From: Mucilaginibacter phenanthrenivorans
GTDB taxonomy: Bacteria > Bacteroidota > Bacteroidia > Sphingobacteriales > Sphingobacteriaceae
Length of the DNA stretch: 64,000 nt
Direction of reading: 5' to 3'
NCBI RefSeq assembly: GCF_024721155.1
Contig: NZ_JAHVAP010000007.1
Location: 248,001 to 312,000 of the forward strand
The position numbers and the translations under genes are program-made. The notes below the pieces were generated by a model that had not been told where the DNA came from, did no database searches, and saw only the letters and a program-made list of their open reading frames with translations. Below are positions 26,409-34,166 of the stretch, one piece after another; the stretch's first letter is position 1, and every line of letters begins with the position of its first letter.

Positions 26409-27017
26409 TTATTCCATCAAGTTCTTTTTCCAAAGCCGCTCTGCGTATTGGCGAAAAGGTTCCGGGCCACTGATAAACGCAGGATCGAAAGTGTATTTAC
26501 CGCCCATGTAATCGGTAGCTGAAATCTTTGCTTTGCTAGTACCCCGCATGGCATATTTTTTATCTGCCTCGTGCATAATTACCTTCATTTCGCCTGGACT
26601 AACATCTCCATGGCAAACCGTTCGGTACATCAGCCATATCTCCGCCTTACCATCTTTGTTCAGATCTGTAATGGCAAAGGTATTGGGTACGTAACTGGCC
26701 TCAAGGTCAACCGGACAGTCATTAACAAAATCATAGGTTTGCCAGGTAAGCTTGAATTCGCTGCCATTAACCTTATAGTGATAAGCATATAATGCAGCAC
26801 TACGGAAATCTTCGTCCCCTTTTGATTTGGTTATACCTGTTTCGGTTGTAATAAGCAAGTGTTCGCCATCACCATCAATAAACTTTACAGCGTCTATAAC
26901 GTGCCCTGTGTATTTTATCAATTTAGGTAAGGTGTTTTTATCAAGCTTAACAATAGTGATTTGAGCGGTTACATTGTAGCTAATAAAAAGAAGTGCTACT
27001 GCAATAGTTAGTTTCAT
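26409..27017 (-). CDS. Secreted M949_RS01915-like surface polysaccharide-associated protein
   Basis: 202 residues from ATG 27017 (MKLTIAVALLFISYNVTAQ, signal peptide); a longer in-frame reading is less likely. The mature protein has KYTGHVIDAVKFIDGDGEHL, LTWQTYDFVNDCPVDLEASY and FAITDLNKDGKAEIWLMYRT. The DLNKDGKAE loop resembles FG-GAP or EF-hand-like calcium loops. The pattern fits a family named after a Riemerella gene affecting surface polysaccharide; that assignment is from memory and is tentative. Convergent with the gene at 25694 (16-base gap). Confidence 0.75.
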   Translation of the reverse strand: MKLTIAVALLFISYNVTAQITIVKLDKNTLPKLIKYTGHVIDAVKFIDGDGEHLLITTETGITKSKGDEDFRSAALYAYHYKVNGSEFKLTWQTYDFVNDCPVDLEASYVPNTFAITDLNKDGKAEIWLMYRTVCHGDVSPGEMKVIMHEADKKYAMRGTSKAKISATDYMGGKYTFDPAFISGPEPFRQYAERLWKKNLME

Positions 27018-27057
27018 TCGGTTTGAAGGTTGAGATTTCAAACCAAATATAACCGAA

Positions 27058-27090
27058 AAACTTGCGAAGTCTTCAAGACTTCGCAAGTTT
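27058..27090. terminator. 16 bp hairpin, likely bidirectional terminator
   Basis: AAACTTGCGAAGTCTT, one unpaired base, then its exact complement. It follows the stop of the gene at 27098 on the minus strand. The TTGCGAAGT core is shared with 16446-16478. Confidence 0.65.
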
Positions 27091-27097
27091 TAGGTCG

Positions 27098-27520
27098 CTA
27101 TCCCTTCTCTGTAAACTTATCAGCGGTAATCCTTACCCTGTCGTCGGTACGTTCGTCCATTTGGAATATGAGGGTAACCTTTCCGTCCTTGCCTTCAAGG
27201 GTTAAAGTCACGGGCATGTCGTTCCCATCATGCTGGGCCACGCCGTGGATAACTGTCTTCCCTTCTTTAAACGGCACTGTCCAATTGCAGGTGTTTGATT
27301 TAATAATGGCTTTTATTTTAGGGTCGCCGTCAACTGAAACATTTACTTCGGTTTTGCTGATTTCCAGGATCACAGCTTCAGTAACCGTTCTGATCAAGGC
27401 TCCGCCGGCGTCGATATGATCTGTTTTTGATGAGGTAAGCACTGCGGTTTTATCGCACTGTGCAAGGGCGGCAACACTTATGGAAGCCAGTAATACAAGG
27501 GTTAAGAGGATCTTTTTCAT
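27098..27520 (-). CDS. Small secreted protein, paralogue A
   Basis: 140 residues; signal peptide MKKILLTLVLLASISVAALAQ, then CDKTAVLTSSKTDHIDAGGA. It is homologous along its whole length to the next gene (27555-27980): both share QCDK, SSKT(D/E)H, NTCNWT(V/T)PFK, GKDGKVTL and DKFTEK. Two Cys per mature chain could form a disulphide. Beta-rich, about 120 residues mature. No function known. 34-base gap to its paralogue suggests one transcript. Confidence 0.87.
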   Translation of the reverse strand: MKKILLTLVLLASISVAALAQCDKTAVLTSSKTDHIDAGGALIRTVTEAVILEISKTEVNVSVDGDPKIKAIIKSNTCNWTVPFKEGKTVIHGVAQHDGNDMPVTLTLEGKDGKVTLIFQMDERTDDRVRITADKFTEKG

Positions 27521-27554
27521 TTGTTGTGATGATTATTTTGTTTAATAATGATGA

Positions 27555-27980
27555 TTAAGCCTTCTCCGTGAATTTGTCAATGTAAACCCTAACCTTGTCG
27601 CCCGGCTCGCCTTCCATCTCGAAGAAAAGGGTAACCTTTCCGTCCTTGCCCTCAATGGTTATGGTTACCTGCTTTTCAGCGCCATCGTCGTTGGTAACGG
27701 TTGCGTGTACCACAGATTTTCCAACCTTAAATGGTGTTGTCCAGTTGCAGGTATTGTCCTTAACGTTGCCACTAAAGATCTTGCGATCATTAACGGTAAT
27801 GTCCAGCATGGTTTTGCTCAGTTCGATGGTAGCGTTTTCGTCAACGGTGCGGGTAATGGCACCGGCCTCGTCCAGGTGTTCGGTTTTCGAAGAGCTAAGC
27901 ACCACGCTTTTATCGCATTGCGCAAATGTTGCCGCGCTGAGGCCGATCAGTATTGATAATGTAAGAATGATTTTTTTCAT
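27555..27980 (-). CDS. Small secreted protein, paralogue B
   Basis: 141 residues; signal peptide MKKIILTLSILIGLSAATFA, mature part starting QCDKSVVLSSSKTEHLDEAG. Tandem duplicate of the gene at 27098 with roughly half the residues identical, including both Cys and the GKDGKVTLFFEM segment. It is the upstream member of the pair and begins just left of a word array (27987). Function unknown; the duplication points to a secreted binding protein whose copy number or sequence varies. Confidence 0.87.
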   Translation of the reverse strand: MKKIILTLSILIGLSAATFAQCDKSVVLSSSKTEHLDEAGAITRTVDENATIELSKTMLDITVNDRKIFSGNVKDNTCNWTTPFKVGKSVVHATVTNDDGAEKQVTITIEGKDGKVTLFFEMEGEPGDKVRVYIDKFTEKA

Positions 27981-27986
27981 ATTATA

Positions 27987-28057
27987 ATTAGTGAATTAGT
28001 GAATTAGTGAATTAGTGAATTAGTGAATTAGTGAGTGGTGAATCAGTGAGTGAGGAA
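27987..28057. repeat. Tandem word array (TTAGTGAA type)
   Basis: Five exact copies of the 8 bp unit TTAGTGAA, then drifting words GTGAGTGGTGAATCAGTGAG. It starts seven bases upstream of the gene at 27555-27980. The same word is used before the zapB-like gene (57.3 kb). Confidence 0.92.
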
Positions 28058-28089
28058 ATTCAGGATCAGTCCAATATTCCGCCATTTCT

Positions 28090-28126
28090 TTCGGACTTCC
28101 GGACTTTTCCGACTTTCGGACTTTCC
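28090..28126. repeat. Tandem word array (CGGACTTTC type)
   Basis: TTCGGACTTCCGGACTTTTC then CGACTTTCGGACTTTCC: four imperfect words that are the reverse complement of the AGTCCGAA unit at 16291-16410. It abuts the stop of the gene at 28130. Confidence 0.88.
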
Positions 28127-28129
28127 TCT

Positions 28130-28519
28130 TCACCTCCCCTTCAGGATCTTCGCCACGCCATCGCACATCTTTTTGATGCGCAGGAACGAGGCGGTAGAGT
28201 TTTTTCTTTTATCGATCTCGACTTTTAGTTCTCCGGGCGATTCTTTGATGTAGAAATCGGTGCCGTCTTTAAGGGTGGTAGTTACGTTAAAGTTGTCGCT
28301 TGTTGATCTGAAAATGCCGTTTGGGCGCATGCTGTCGTTCATAAAATCCTGCACCTTGCCGGTGGTGTTTTCATTGAAGGATGCCTTAAAGGTGTAGGTA
28401 TCATCCGTGTCGGAAACCGCGATGGAGATGTCGTCGTTGTTGTGTTCAAGTTTTGCCCAGCCAACAAAAATGCTTAATGCAAGGAGGCAAAAGGCTGCAA
28501 TAAAAAAGCTTGTTTTCAT
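28130..28519 (-). CDS. Small membrane-anchored or secreted protein
   Basis: 129 residues from ATG 28519 (MKTSFFIAAFCLLALSIFVG), a signal peptide or anchor. The mature part has ISIAVSDTDDTYTFKASFNE and a basic C-terminus (FLRIKKMCDGVAKILKGR). Beta-rich middle, one Cys. It resembles short exported Bacteroidota proteins with no role assigned. The 3' end touches a word array. Confidence 0.8.
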   Translation of the reverse strand: MKTSFFIAAFCLLALSIFVGWAKLEHNNDDISIAVSDTDDTYTFKASFNENTTGKVQDFMNDSMRPNGIFRSTSDNFNVTTTLKDGTDFYIKESPGELKVEIDKRKNSTASFLRIKKMCDGVAKILKGR

Positions 28520-28576
28520 ATTATTACGTTTAGGGTGAATGATCTGTATTGGCATTATGCTTATCGTATAACACAA

Positions 28577-28848
28577 AGATATATGTTTAATACAGTAATA
28601 TGCAATACATAGTTCTATCTAAATATCGATATATTTGTTAATTTGTTGATAATGAGTTGTATAATTTTATTCAGTATCGTCAGATTAGCGAATTTAGGTA
28701 GTAAATCGGTGGGAATAGGGCCCTTTAAAAGCTCCTTGATGAGAAAAAAAATGATTTGTTGTCTTTTTTTGTAGATAAAATGAGTTAAGCTAAATAAACG
28801 GCAAGCGCACTAACTAACATTTAAGGTAAGCGAAAATTTGATATTTAC
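28577..28848. other. Non-coding stretch upstream of the 28130 gene
   Basis: AT-rich, no gene. Contains likely upstream sequence of the minus-strand gene at 28519 but no box I can place with confidence. Confidence 0.4.
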
Positions 28849-28884
28849 AAAAAAAGCCGCATACCTTAATATGCAGCTTTTTTT
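28849..28884 (-). terminator. Terminator of the OmpW gene
   Basis: Seven A, GC, GCATA, loop CCTTAA, TATGC, GC, seven T with one internal mismatch. Symmetric A/T tracts allow use from both sides; it lies 15 bases after the OmpW stop. Confidence 0.8.
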
Positions 28885-28899
28885 GTGGCTTGTTGCGAC

Positions 28900-29592
28900 T
28901 TATTTGATCCTGTAACCTACGCCGAAACCTATAACCCAGGGGTTTATTTTTACCGATGCCGGGATGTTTGCCAAAACAGGCGCCAGCTCTGGTGATGATG
29001 CAGGCGTTAAGTTGGCAGCGTTAACTGTTACGTTGGTTTTTAGCCATATTTTTTTTACGTCGATGTTTAAGAAAAACTTCTTGTCTAAATTAATGTCTGT
29101 ACCCAACTGTGTGGCAAAGCCAAAGTGATTTTTATAGCTCACACTGTTTACAACCGGTCCCGGATCGCCGCTGTAAAAGAAGGTGTAATTAACACCGGTA
29201 CCAATATATGGTTTAATGATGCCGGTAGTAGGCAGGTGATACTGAAGCGTTAGGGTAGGAGGCAGCAACCATTTTTTCCCCAACGGTACATTGGCAGATG
29301 TGCTGCCGCCAATTGCCGACAGGTTTGATGATGTGGTGCTAACAGTATGGCGCGTTGTGGCCAGGATCAGCTCGGCAGAAAAGTTGTTGGCAAAAAAGTA
29401 AGTGAAATCAAGTTCGGGAACAACCGTGTTGTCGATTTTTACACCGCCCCCGATCACGCCGATCGTGGCGCTTTCCTGCGGAACAACGTCAATGGCGCGG
29501 AGACGGATGTCTAATTCGTGTTTTTGCTGCGCAAAGCAGGTGGCGGTAGTAATTAATACTAAAGTAAAGGATGATAGAATAAGCTTTTTCAT
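28900..29592 (-). CDS. OmpW family outer membrane protein
   Basis: 230 residues; signal peptide MKKLILSSFTLVLITTATCF. Alternating beta strands follow, with GVKIDNTVVPELDFTYFFAN, PPTLTLQYHLPTTGIIKPYI then GTGVNYTFFY, and DINLDKKFFLNIDVKKIWLK, the OmpW pattern. It ends in a strand with alternating hydrophobic residues (VIGFGVGYRIK) closing an 8-stranded barrel. OmpW-type barrels pass small hydrophobic molecules across the outer membrane. Monocistronic with its own terminator. Confidence 0.92.
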   Translation of the reverse strand: MKKLILSSFTLVLITTATCFAQQKHELDIRLRAIDVVPQESATIGVIGGGVKIDNTVVPELDFTYFFANNFSAELILATTRHTVSTTSSNLSAIGGSTSANVPLGKKWLLPPTLTLQYHLPTTGIIKPYIGTGVNYTFFYSGDPGPVVNSVSYKNHFGFATQLGTDINLDKKFFLNIDVKKIWLKTNVTVNAANLTPASSPELAPVLANIPASVKINPWVIGFGVGYRIK

Positions 29593-29735
29593 AAAATTTG
29601 TATTTATGCCGCAAATCTATCCCCTAATGTTTTGACCGCATTTGACCGCTAACACGTTGTCAGCTGATGTGTATCATTGTTTACACCTGGTGTGTTTGTT
29701 ACTTTTCGGATTTTTAAAATTTGTTTTTGTGCAGC

Positions 29736-30920
29736 CTACGAATCGCCTTTATATTTCACCCCAAACAATTTATTGGGTTTCAAATAGATAAAGTCATTTT
29801 TTAGATCGAGGACCATGTTGAAGCGTTTGAGGGCGCCGTTGCCGAAGAAGTTGAGCGTGTTTTCTACCTTGATCTTGCTGCTTAACACAATGGTTGGGAT
29901 GTTGGTTAGCGTTAAGCCGTTGAGCTTCAGCACCGGGGCAATCACCGTTTTGGTCTCGTATTTACCGCCGTCGGCATCGCGGATGGAGGCGGTTTTGATC
30001 ACCTTTAAATTGGTGGGGAAGTTTTGTTTGGCGGCCCATTCACCGTTTAAAATAACAGCTTCGGCCGAGCCATTGTCCATGATGAAGCCGCCGGTGTATT
30101 GTTTGCCCGCTATCTCAAAGGTGGCGTTGATGTAAGGATCGAAACGGGTGAAGCCCAATTTTGCTTTGGTGTAGCTTTTTAAACCCTTTGGCAATTGTGA
30201 GTGGATGATCATCAGGCTTTTGTCGTAATCAAGCTCGATGATTTTATCGTTGAACACGGTCCAGCCGATGCGGCCGTCCATACCCTCGGCGGCTAAGTTG
30301 GTGGCCGAAACAGGCGGATCATTCCAAATCATATTGCCTATTTGCAGCTTAAATATCTTTGTAAGCTTGTTGTAGTTTGGCTCGGCTTTGCCTGCCAGGG
30401 CATCGGGCTGGTTAGCCAGTAGCTTTTTTTTAAGGATGGCTTCCTTAGTGATATGAAAATCGAAGGAGCTGATATCAAAATGCATGTTCAGCGTATCGGT
30501 ATTGTTGATAACGCCTTTTACATGGATGGCGTTGGCAGCAGTAAGTTCGAAAGGGATGGTATCGTTGATAACCCGGTTTCTTTTCAGCGGATCTTCCGGC
30601 GGGAAGGAGCTGGCAATTTGTGTATAGCAGGAATCCTTGCCGTTCAGCAGGATCACGAAGTTAAACCTGGTGCCCGGCTTTACCTTTACCCTGATGGAAT
30701 CGAGATCGGTATAAAAGGTAACCCATTTTGTTTTGCGGGTCCTGCCGGCGGTGTAAACATCAGGCCTGGCGCCCGGCGAAAGCGACCATGCATTTTTATC
30801 CAGCACACCGCCATCGTTAATGGCTACCTTTTTGGAGGTTGCTTTGATGATTGGCAGGTTTGTTTGGGCGAAGAGGGATTGGGTGAGGATAAGGGTGATT
30901 AGGAGTGGGAGGTATTTCAT
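29736..30920 (-). CDS. Secreted retropepsin-like aspartic protease domain protein
   Basis: 394 residues from ATG 30920 (MKYLPLLITLILTQSLFAQ, signal peptide); the longer in-frame reading is rejected. The N-terminal ~200 residues form a beta-rich domain with an NPCBM-like look (WVTFYTDLDSIRVKVKPGTR). The C-terminal half is retropepsin-like: YTGGFIMDNGSAEAVILNG at the place of the catalytic D-T/S-G, then NIPTIVLSS and FFGNGALKRFNMVLDLKNDF. The site reads DNGS rather than DTGS, so activity is uncertain. Probably surface-exposed or periplasmic. Confidence 0.8.
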   Translation of the reverse strand: MKYLPLLITLILTQSLFAQTNLPIIKATSKKVAINDGGVLDKNAWSLSPGARPDVYTAGRTRKTKWVTFYTDLDSIRVKVKPGTRFNFVILLNGKDSCYTQIASSFPPEDPLKRNRVINDTIPFELTAANAIHVKGVINNTDTLNMHFDISSFDFHITKEAILKKKLLANQPDALAGKAEPNYNKLTKIFKLQIGNMIWNDPPVSATNLAAEGMDGRIGWTVFNDKIIELDYDKSLMIIHSQLPKGLKSYTKAKLGFTRFDPYINATFEIAGKQYTGGFIMDNGSAEAVILNGEWAAKQNFPTNLKVIKTASIRDADGGKYETKTVIAPVLKLNGLTLTNIPTIVLSSKIKVENTLNFFGNGALKRFNMVLDLKNDFIYLKPNKLFGVKYKGDS

Positions 30921-31025
30921 GGGTTTTTGTTTGGTGTTATAGTATAGGCTTTGGAGATACAGAAGTAAGTTTATTATGCAAGTCGCCCATTTAAGCATGC
31001 TTGAATAGGCCGAGTTCATGAGTAT

Positions 31026-31679
31026 TTACGAGTATTTTTCAATCATCTTTTTTCGTATGACGTTAGTTAACACAACGGTAAGTCTATTTACAATTTCCTC
31101 TTGAAGATTCCTATTCTCAATAAAACGTTCTCTTGACGAATTATTTTCTCGAATCATGGAATCATTAATTACGCCAGTCATTTTGTAATTAACAGCAAAA
31201 GTTTCTACTGAAATTAGGTAGTCAAATGTTGATCTACACAAATTATTTGCTTCCAAGTAACTGGTTTTCATTTGCTTAATAAAAGTTTCATCTTCCAACT
31301 CAAATAGTGATAATACCCAAAACGCCCTACTTACGACAGATTGTTGACGATTCAAATCATTAATAACTTCCCTGATTTTTTCAGGTTCGAAAACTTGATT
31401 TATAACGACGCTTATATTCTTTATTGAAAACTCTGTCCAGTAAACATATTCTTCATAAAAGTTTATTAAAGCGAGTTTGTTTTTTTCAAGATATTGGGAT
31501 TTTTGGGAGTACGCGTGCTGAACTTCGGACTTAACATTTTCGATCTTATTAGTTATTTCTTCTATATCTTCTTTTGTAGCTAAATTTTTTCCTTTTTCTT
31601 GCGAATAGCTTTTAACAAAAGCAATGTAGGTAGTTAATAAAATAATTATAGCTTCTAATATGATCTGGGTTATTTGCAT
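31026..31679 (-). CDS. Membrane-anchored coiled-coil protein next to an AlbA_2 gene
   Basis: 217 residues. One N-terminal membrane segment (IILEAIIILLTTYIAFV, 6-22), then a coiled coil (ATKEDIEEITNKIENVKSEV) and a long helical cytosolic part. No enzyme motif. The gene is AT-rich compared with its neighbours and follows the Schlafen/AlbA_2-like gene by 68 bases on the same strand. Proteins of this build occur as hypothetical partners in defence islands, which is the basis for the guess; there is no direct proof. No gene downstream before 30920. Confidence 0.75.
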   Translation of the reverse strand: MQITQIILEAIIILLTTYIAFVKSYSQEKGKNLATKEDIEEITNKIENVKSEVQHAYSQKSQYLEKNKLALINFYEEYVYWTEFSIKNISVVINQVFEPEKIREVINDLNRQQSVVSRAFWVLSLFELEDETFIKQMKTSYLEANNLCRSTFDYLISVETFAVNYKMTGVINDSMIRENNSSRERFIENRNLQEEIVNRLTVVLTNVIRKKMIEKYS

Positions 31680-31747
31680 TTTTTCAATTAACTAAAATTA
31701 GAAAGTCAGATTATTCAAAGATGGACGCTTAAACGGCGGGTGTTATA

Positions 31748-32680
31748 TTAGTATACCATTAAAGGGAGACTAATAACTTTTCCGCTATTCATGGTTAAGA
31801 CAATAGCTTGGACAACAACATTTTTTAAATTTAAATTTATCCTCTGTGCTCGTTGAATTGATTTATTATTGGAAAAAATTCCTTCCAATATTGGCGAATA
31901 ATTTATAATATCATTAATAGCGACCAAAATTGGTTGATTGTCAACCATTTTGAAAGTATATTCTTCTTCGGCACGTGGTTCGATCTCCTCGCTAAATTTA
32001 AGTTCAATGTCGACTATAGCCAATGGCCTTGAACCTTGGTTTTCAAACGTTAAAGTCGGTTGTATATTCATCGAATTATAAGTCCCCGCCGCCCCTTGAC
32101 CATTGATCTGTAAGGTTTGACGTTTGACACCGACGATTATTTTGTATTCAGGAATGATATTTTTTCTATCATAATACATAATATCAATATCATTTTTAGA
32201 AGCATCATAATTCGACGAATTCTTTCTTATAAATATTTTATTGAATTCCTCTCTAATCCCGTTTTTAGTTTCACGTTTATACACTCTCAAAATATGAGGT
32301 TTGTCGACCGAAGGCGGGATATGGATTATACTCAGTTGATGCCCTGAGATGGTTATATCGAAAGTATTTAAATCAAAAACAATATCAATACGTTTAATTA
32401 AAACGTTCCTGAGTTCTGCGCTATCTTTTAATCCACTATCAGAAAATTTAGTATCTGTAAAGGAATTCGTTTTGTCGTCGAACCCTATTATAATAAAGCC
32501 GTCCAACCCAAACGTATTCGCAATTGCACAGGTGTCTTTCAGAAATTCATTAAGACCATAAATGCTTTTTAAATCCCACCATTTACTTTTACAGTCAATT
32601 TTTAAATTTTCAATAGCCTGGCCATCTATACTTTGCGCTATGATAGGTTCAATTTGTTTTATGATTTGGTCTTGGTTCAT
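31748..32680 (-). CDS. AlbA_2 (Schlafen-type) domain protein
   Basis: 310 residues. The AlbA_2 domain spans about 15-150: LKIDCKSKWWD, then NEFLKDTCAIANTFGLDGFI and IIGFDDKTN, an ATP/nucleic-acid binding block, VLIKRIDIVFD, and KIFIRKNSSNYDAS. The C-terminal part is beta-rich (TLFENQGSRPLAIVDIELKF-like text) and may carry target binding. AlbA_2 proteins include putative transcription regulators and members of antiphage systems. AT-rich, with a short-spaced downstream partner (31026). Horizontal acquisition is inferred from composition and position. Confidence 0.82.
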   Translation of the reverse strand: MNQDQIIKQIEPIIAQSIDGQAIENLKIDCKSKWWDLKSIYGLNEFLKDTCAIANTFGLDGFIIIGFDDKTNSFTDTKFSDSGLKDSAELRNVLIKRIDIVFDLNTFDITISGHQLSIIHIPPSVDKPHILRVYKRETKNGIREEFNKIFIRKNSSNYDASKNDIDIMYYDRKNIIPEYKIIVGVKRQTLQINGQGAAGTYNSMNIQPTLTFENQGSRPLAIVDIELKFSEEIEPRAEEEYTFKMVDNQPILVAINDIINYSPILEGIFSNNKSIQRAQRINLNLKNVVVQAIVLTMNSGKVISLPLMVY

Positions 32681-32808
32681 TATAAAAAATGGGAGAAAAT
32701 ATTGTTATTCCATAGACTATTTGGAACTACTAAAGATACCACATTTTATGTCATCCCACATTACTCCTCCAAAATTCTCCCATTCCCTTCCTAATTTTCT
32801 CAAAAAAT

Positions 32809-32836
32809 ACATTTGACAAAACGATCGTCTATGTAG
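32809..32836. repeat. Left 28 bp direct repeat bounding the accessory segment
   Basis: ACATTTGACAAAACGAT followed by CGTCTATGTAG. It differs at four of 28 bases from 36441-36468, the upstream region and start codon of the EVE gene. Here the ATG is followed at once by TAG. Confidence 0.7.
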
Positions 32837-32840
32837 GGTT

Positions 32841-33093
32841 GATTCCGCAGGATCTCTCATCTAGGACTCTGCGATAGTTTGTAATCATTCATGCACATGG
32901 ATAAAGCCAGCAGTATACTTAACATGCAGCGCAGGGAGCACTTTCAAGAGACCCTGCGAAAACAAATTACCAGCTATTTACATCTGTTTAAGCCTTGATA
33001 AAAATCAAATAGACTGATAATGAGGATGCTTCATAGTGTTCCGGGTGTTCCACATGTAAAATGGAACGCTTTGCCTGCGTGCGAGACCCTGCG
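32841..33093. repeat. ~250 bp dispersed repeat, copy A
   Basis: Part of the gene-free gap 32681-33301. It shares long stretches with 35847-36088, for example GCACATGGATAA, GCAGTATACTTA, ACAAATTACCAGCTATTTAC, TGATAATGAGGATG and TTCATAGTGTTCCGGGTGTT. The first part is bounded by GCAGGATCTCTC and GAGACCCTGCG in opposite sense; the second ends with a TTCCACATGTAAAATGGAA hairpin and a further GAGACCCTGCG. Confidence 0.88.
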
Positions 33094-33301
33094 AAAAAAA
33101 AATGCCATTAACTTAGTTTTAAGAGAAATAAACAAAACAAATCAATAATCGCTAATCAATACAAATTTTGTTCATTTCGCCCTCGGCTCAAGTTAATGAC
33201 ATTGGTCGCAACCATCGTTTTAGCAAGTAAATGCAGCCATAAAAATGCCTGGTGGTTTATAAATACGGTGGTTTATGGTACTTACCGGTTCTACGAGAAA
33301 T

Positions 33302-33580
33302 TTATCCCACGTAACAAGCATAAGCACCACCAAAAGGACCACAATGCCAACCAGACGGGCATCCCGTTTGTCGGCAATCAGGGCCATTACCGGATCCACC
33401 AGGGCAAGGAGCGCACTTGCTATTGACGCAGCAGTCGCTACCACAAATAGGGGAATGGCCATTGCTATCTGCAATGCAATTGGCACCTATACTACCTTTT
33501 CCCATCACATTTCTGAGCTCTGCTCTTGTAAGCAACCCCGTGGCGCCTAATTCAAGCGCTTTGAGCTTTAATTTTTTCAT
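33302..33580 (-). CDS. Cysteine-rich ribosomal peptide (RiPP/bacteriocin-like) precursor
   Basis: 92 residues. Leader MKKLKLKALELGATGLLTRA then ELRNVMGKGS matches the Bacteroidota class with a double-glycine-type end (usually NVLGG; here MGKG). The 62-residue rest is Gly- and Cys-rich, with ten Cys at 35, 46, 50, 51, 56, 59, 69, 74, 80 and 89, including a CC pair and CxxC. Such precursors are cut by C39 peptidase transporters and secreted. No transporter or modifying enzyme is intact nearby; a thioredoxin-like remnant lies at 33716-33931 and a glycosyltransferase at 34163-35485. Role as toxin or signal is inferred. Confidence 0.82.
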   Translation of the reverse strand: MKKLKLKALELGATGLLTRAELRNVMGKGSIGANCIADSNGHSPICGSDCCVNSKCAPCPGGSGNGPDCRQTGCPSGWHCGPFGGAYACYVG

Positions 33581-33715
33581 TATAATTTATTTAAATTGGG
33601 CCTCTATTATCGGGTTGCGGCTTTCCCTATCCTGTTTTACCGAAGGCAGGCAACTTATTGTTCGCGAGACAATTTCTTTGCAGTCATATTTTATATAAAA
33701 TATTTGGTTTATAGT

Positions 33716-33931
33716 TTAGGGGAGCCTGCGCCCGTTAATAAATACGGCGGGAGTTGCTTTGATAGGTGCCCGAGGGAAATAAACTTGAATGACCAGGATT
33801 TTCTTTAATACGGCATCAATATTATTAAGTATATAAAGTTGGCGTACGAGACAGGTTAAGACGAATGACAGGTTATTTTTCATAATAAGGTCTGATGGGA
33901 TAGTGCTTAGGAATATTAATTGGTATTTCAA
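33716..33931 (-). pseudogene. Remnant of a thioredoxin/VKOR-type disulphide protein
   Basis: 71 codons, of which only the last ~30 look like protein of a known type: KKILVIQVYFPRAPIKATP and AVFINGRRLP, the cis-Pro and TPxxFxNGxxLP motif of DsbA- or VKOR-linked thioredoxin domains often encoded with Bacteroidota peptide exporters. The CxxC part and the usual C-terminal helix are missing, and the rest reads like random text. Interpreted as a decayed fragment lying just upstream of the peptide gene. Confidence 0.5.
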
Positions 33932-33993
33932 ATCTAATTTATAGATGTCTATAATACAAGTATTAATGAAAAATAATTGGCATACTCCGGAGG

Positions 33994-34166
33994 CGTTCCC
34001 GGAATGATCGCGTTATCGCATTCAATATTCCGCTTGTAGAAAGTTTACCCGATGAAGCTTGCGCGGAGGGTTATTCCCCGATGATCTTACCGCAGCCTTG
34101 TTTTATGAAGCCGCCGATTTTCGAAGGGTTAATGGCTATAAAGTAACCTATGAACCGGAACTTTAA
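33994..34166 (+). pseudogene. Frameshifted C-terminal gene fragment, family unknown
   Basis: NDRVIAFNIPLVESLPDEAC, AEGYS in one frame continues after one shift (near 34080) as PDDLTAALFYEAADFRRVNG, YKVTYEPEL and stops at 34164-34166. No start codon fits. The stop overlaps the stop of the glycosyltransferase on the other strand. Convincing as decayed coding text, but the parent family is not recognised. Confidence 0.5.

Noticed and set aside
30921..31019. N-terminal extension of the retropepsin-like protein
   Set aside because: A proper signal peptide begins at 30920; the extension has no family features.
33220..33486. Open frames on both strands over the peptide gene
   Set aside because: Shadows of the Cys-rich gene at 33302-33580, which alone has a family-specific leader.
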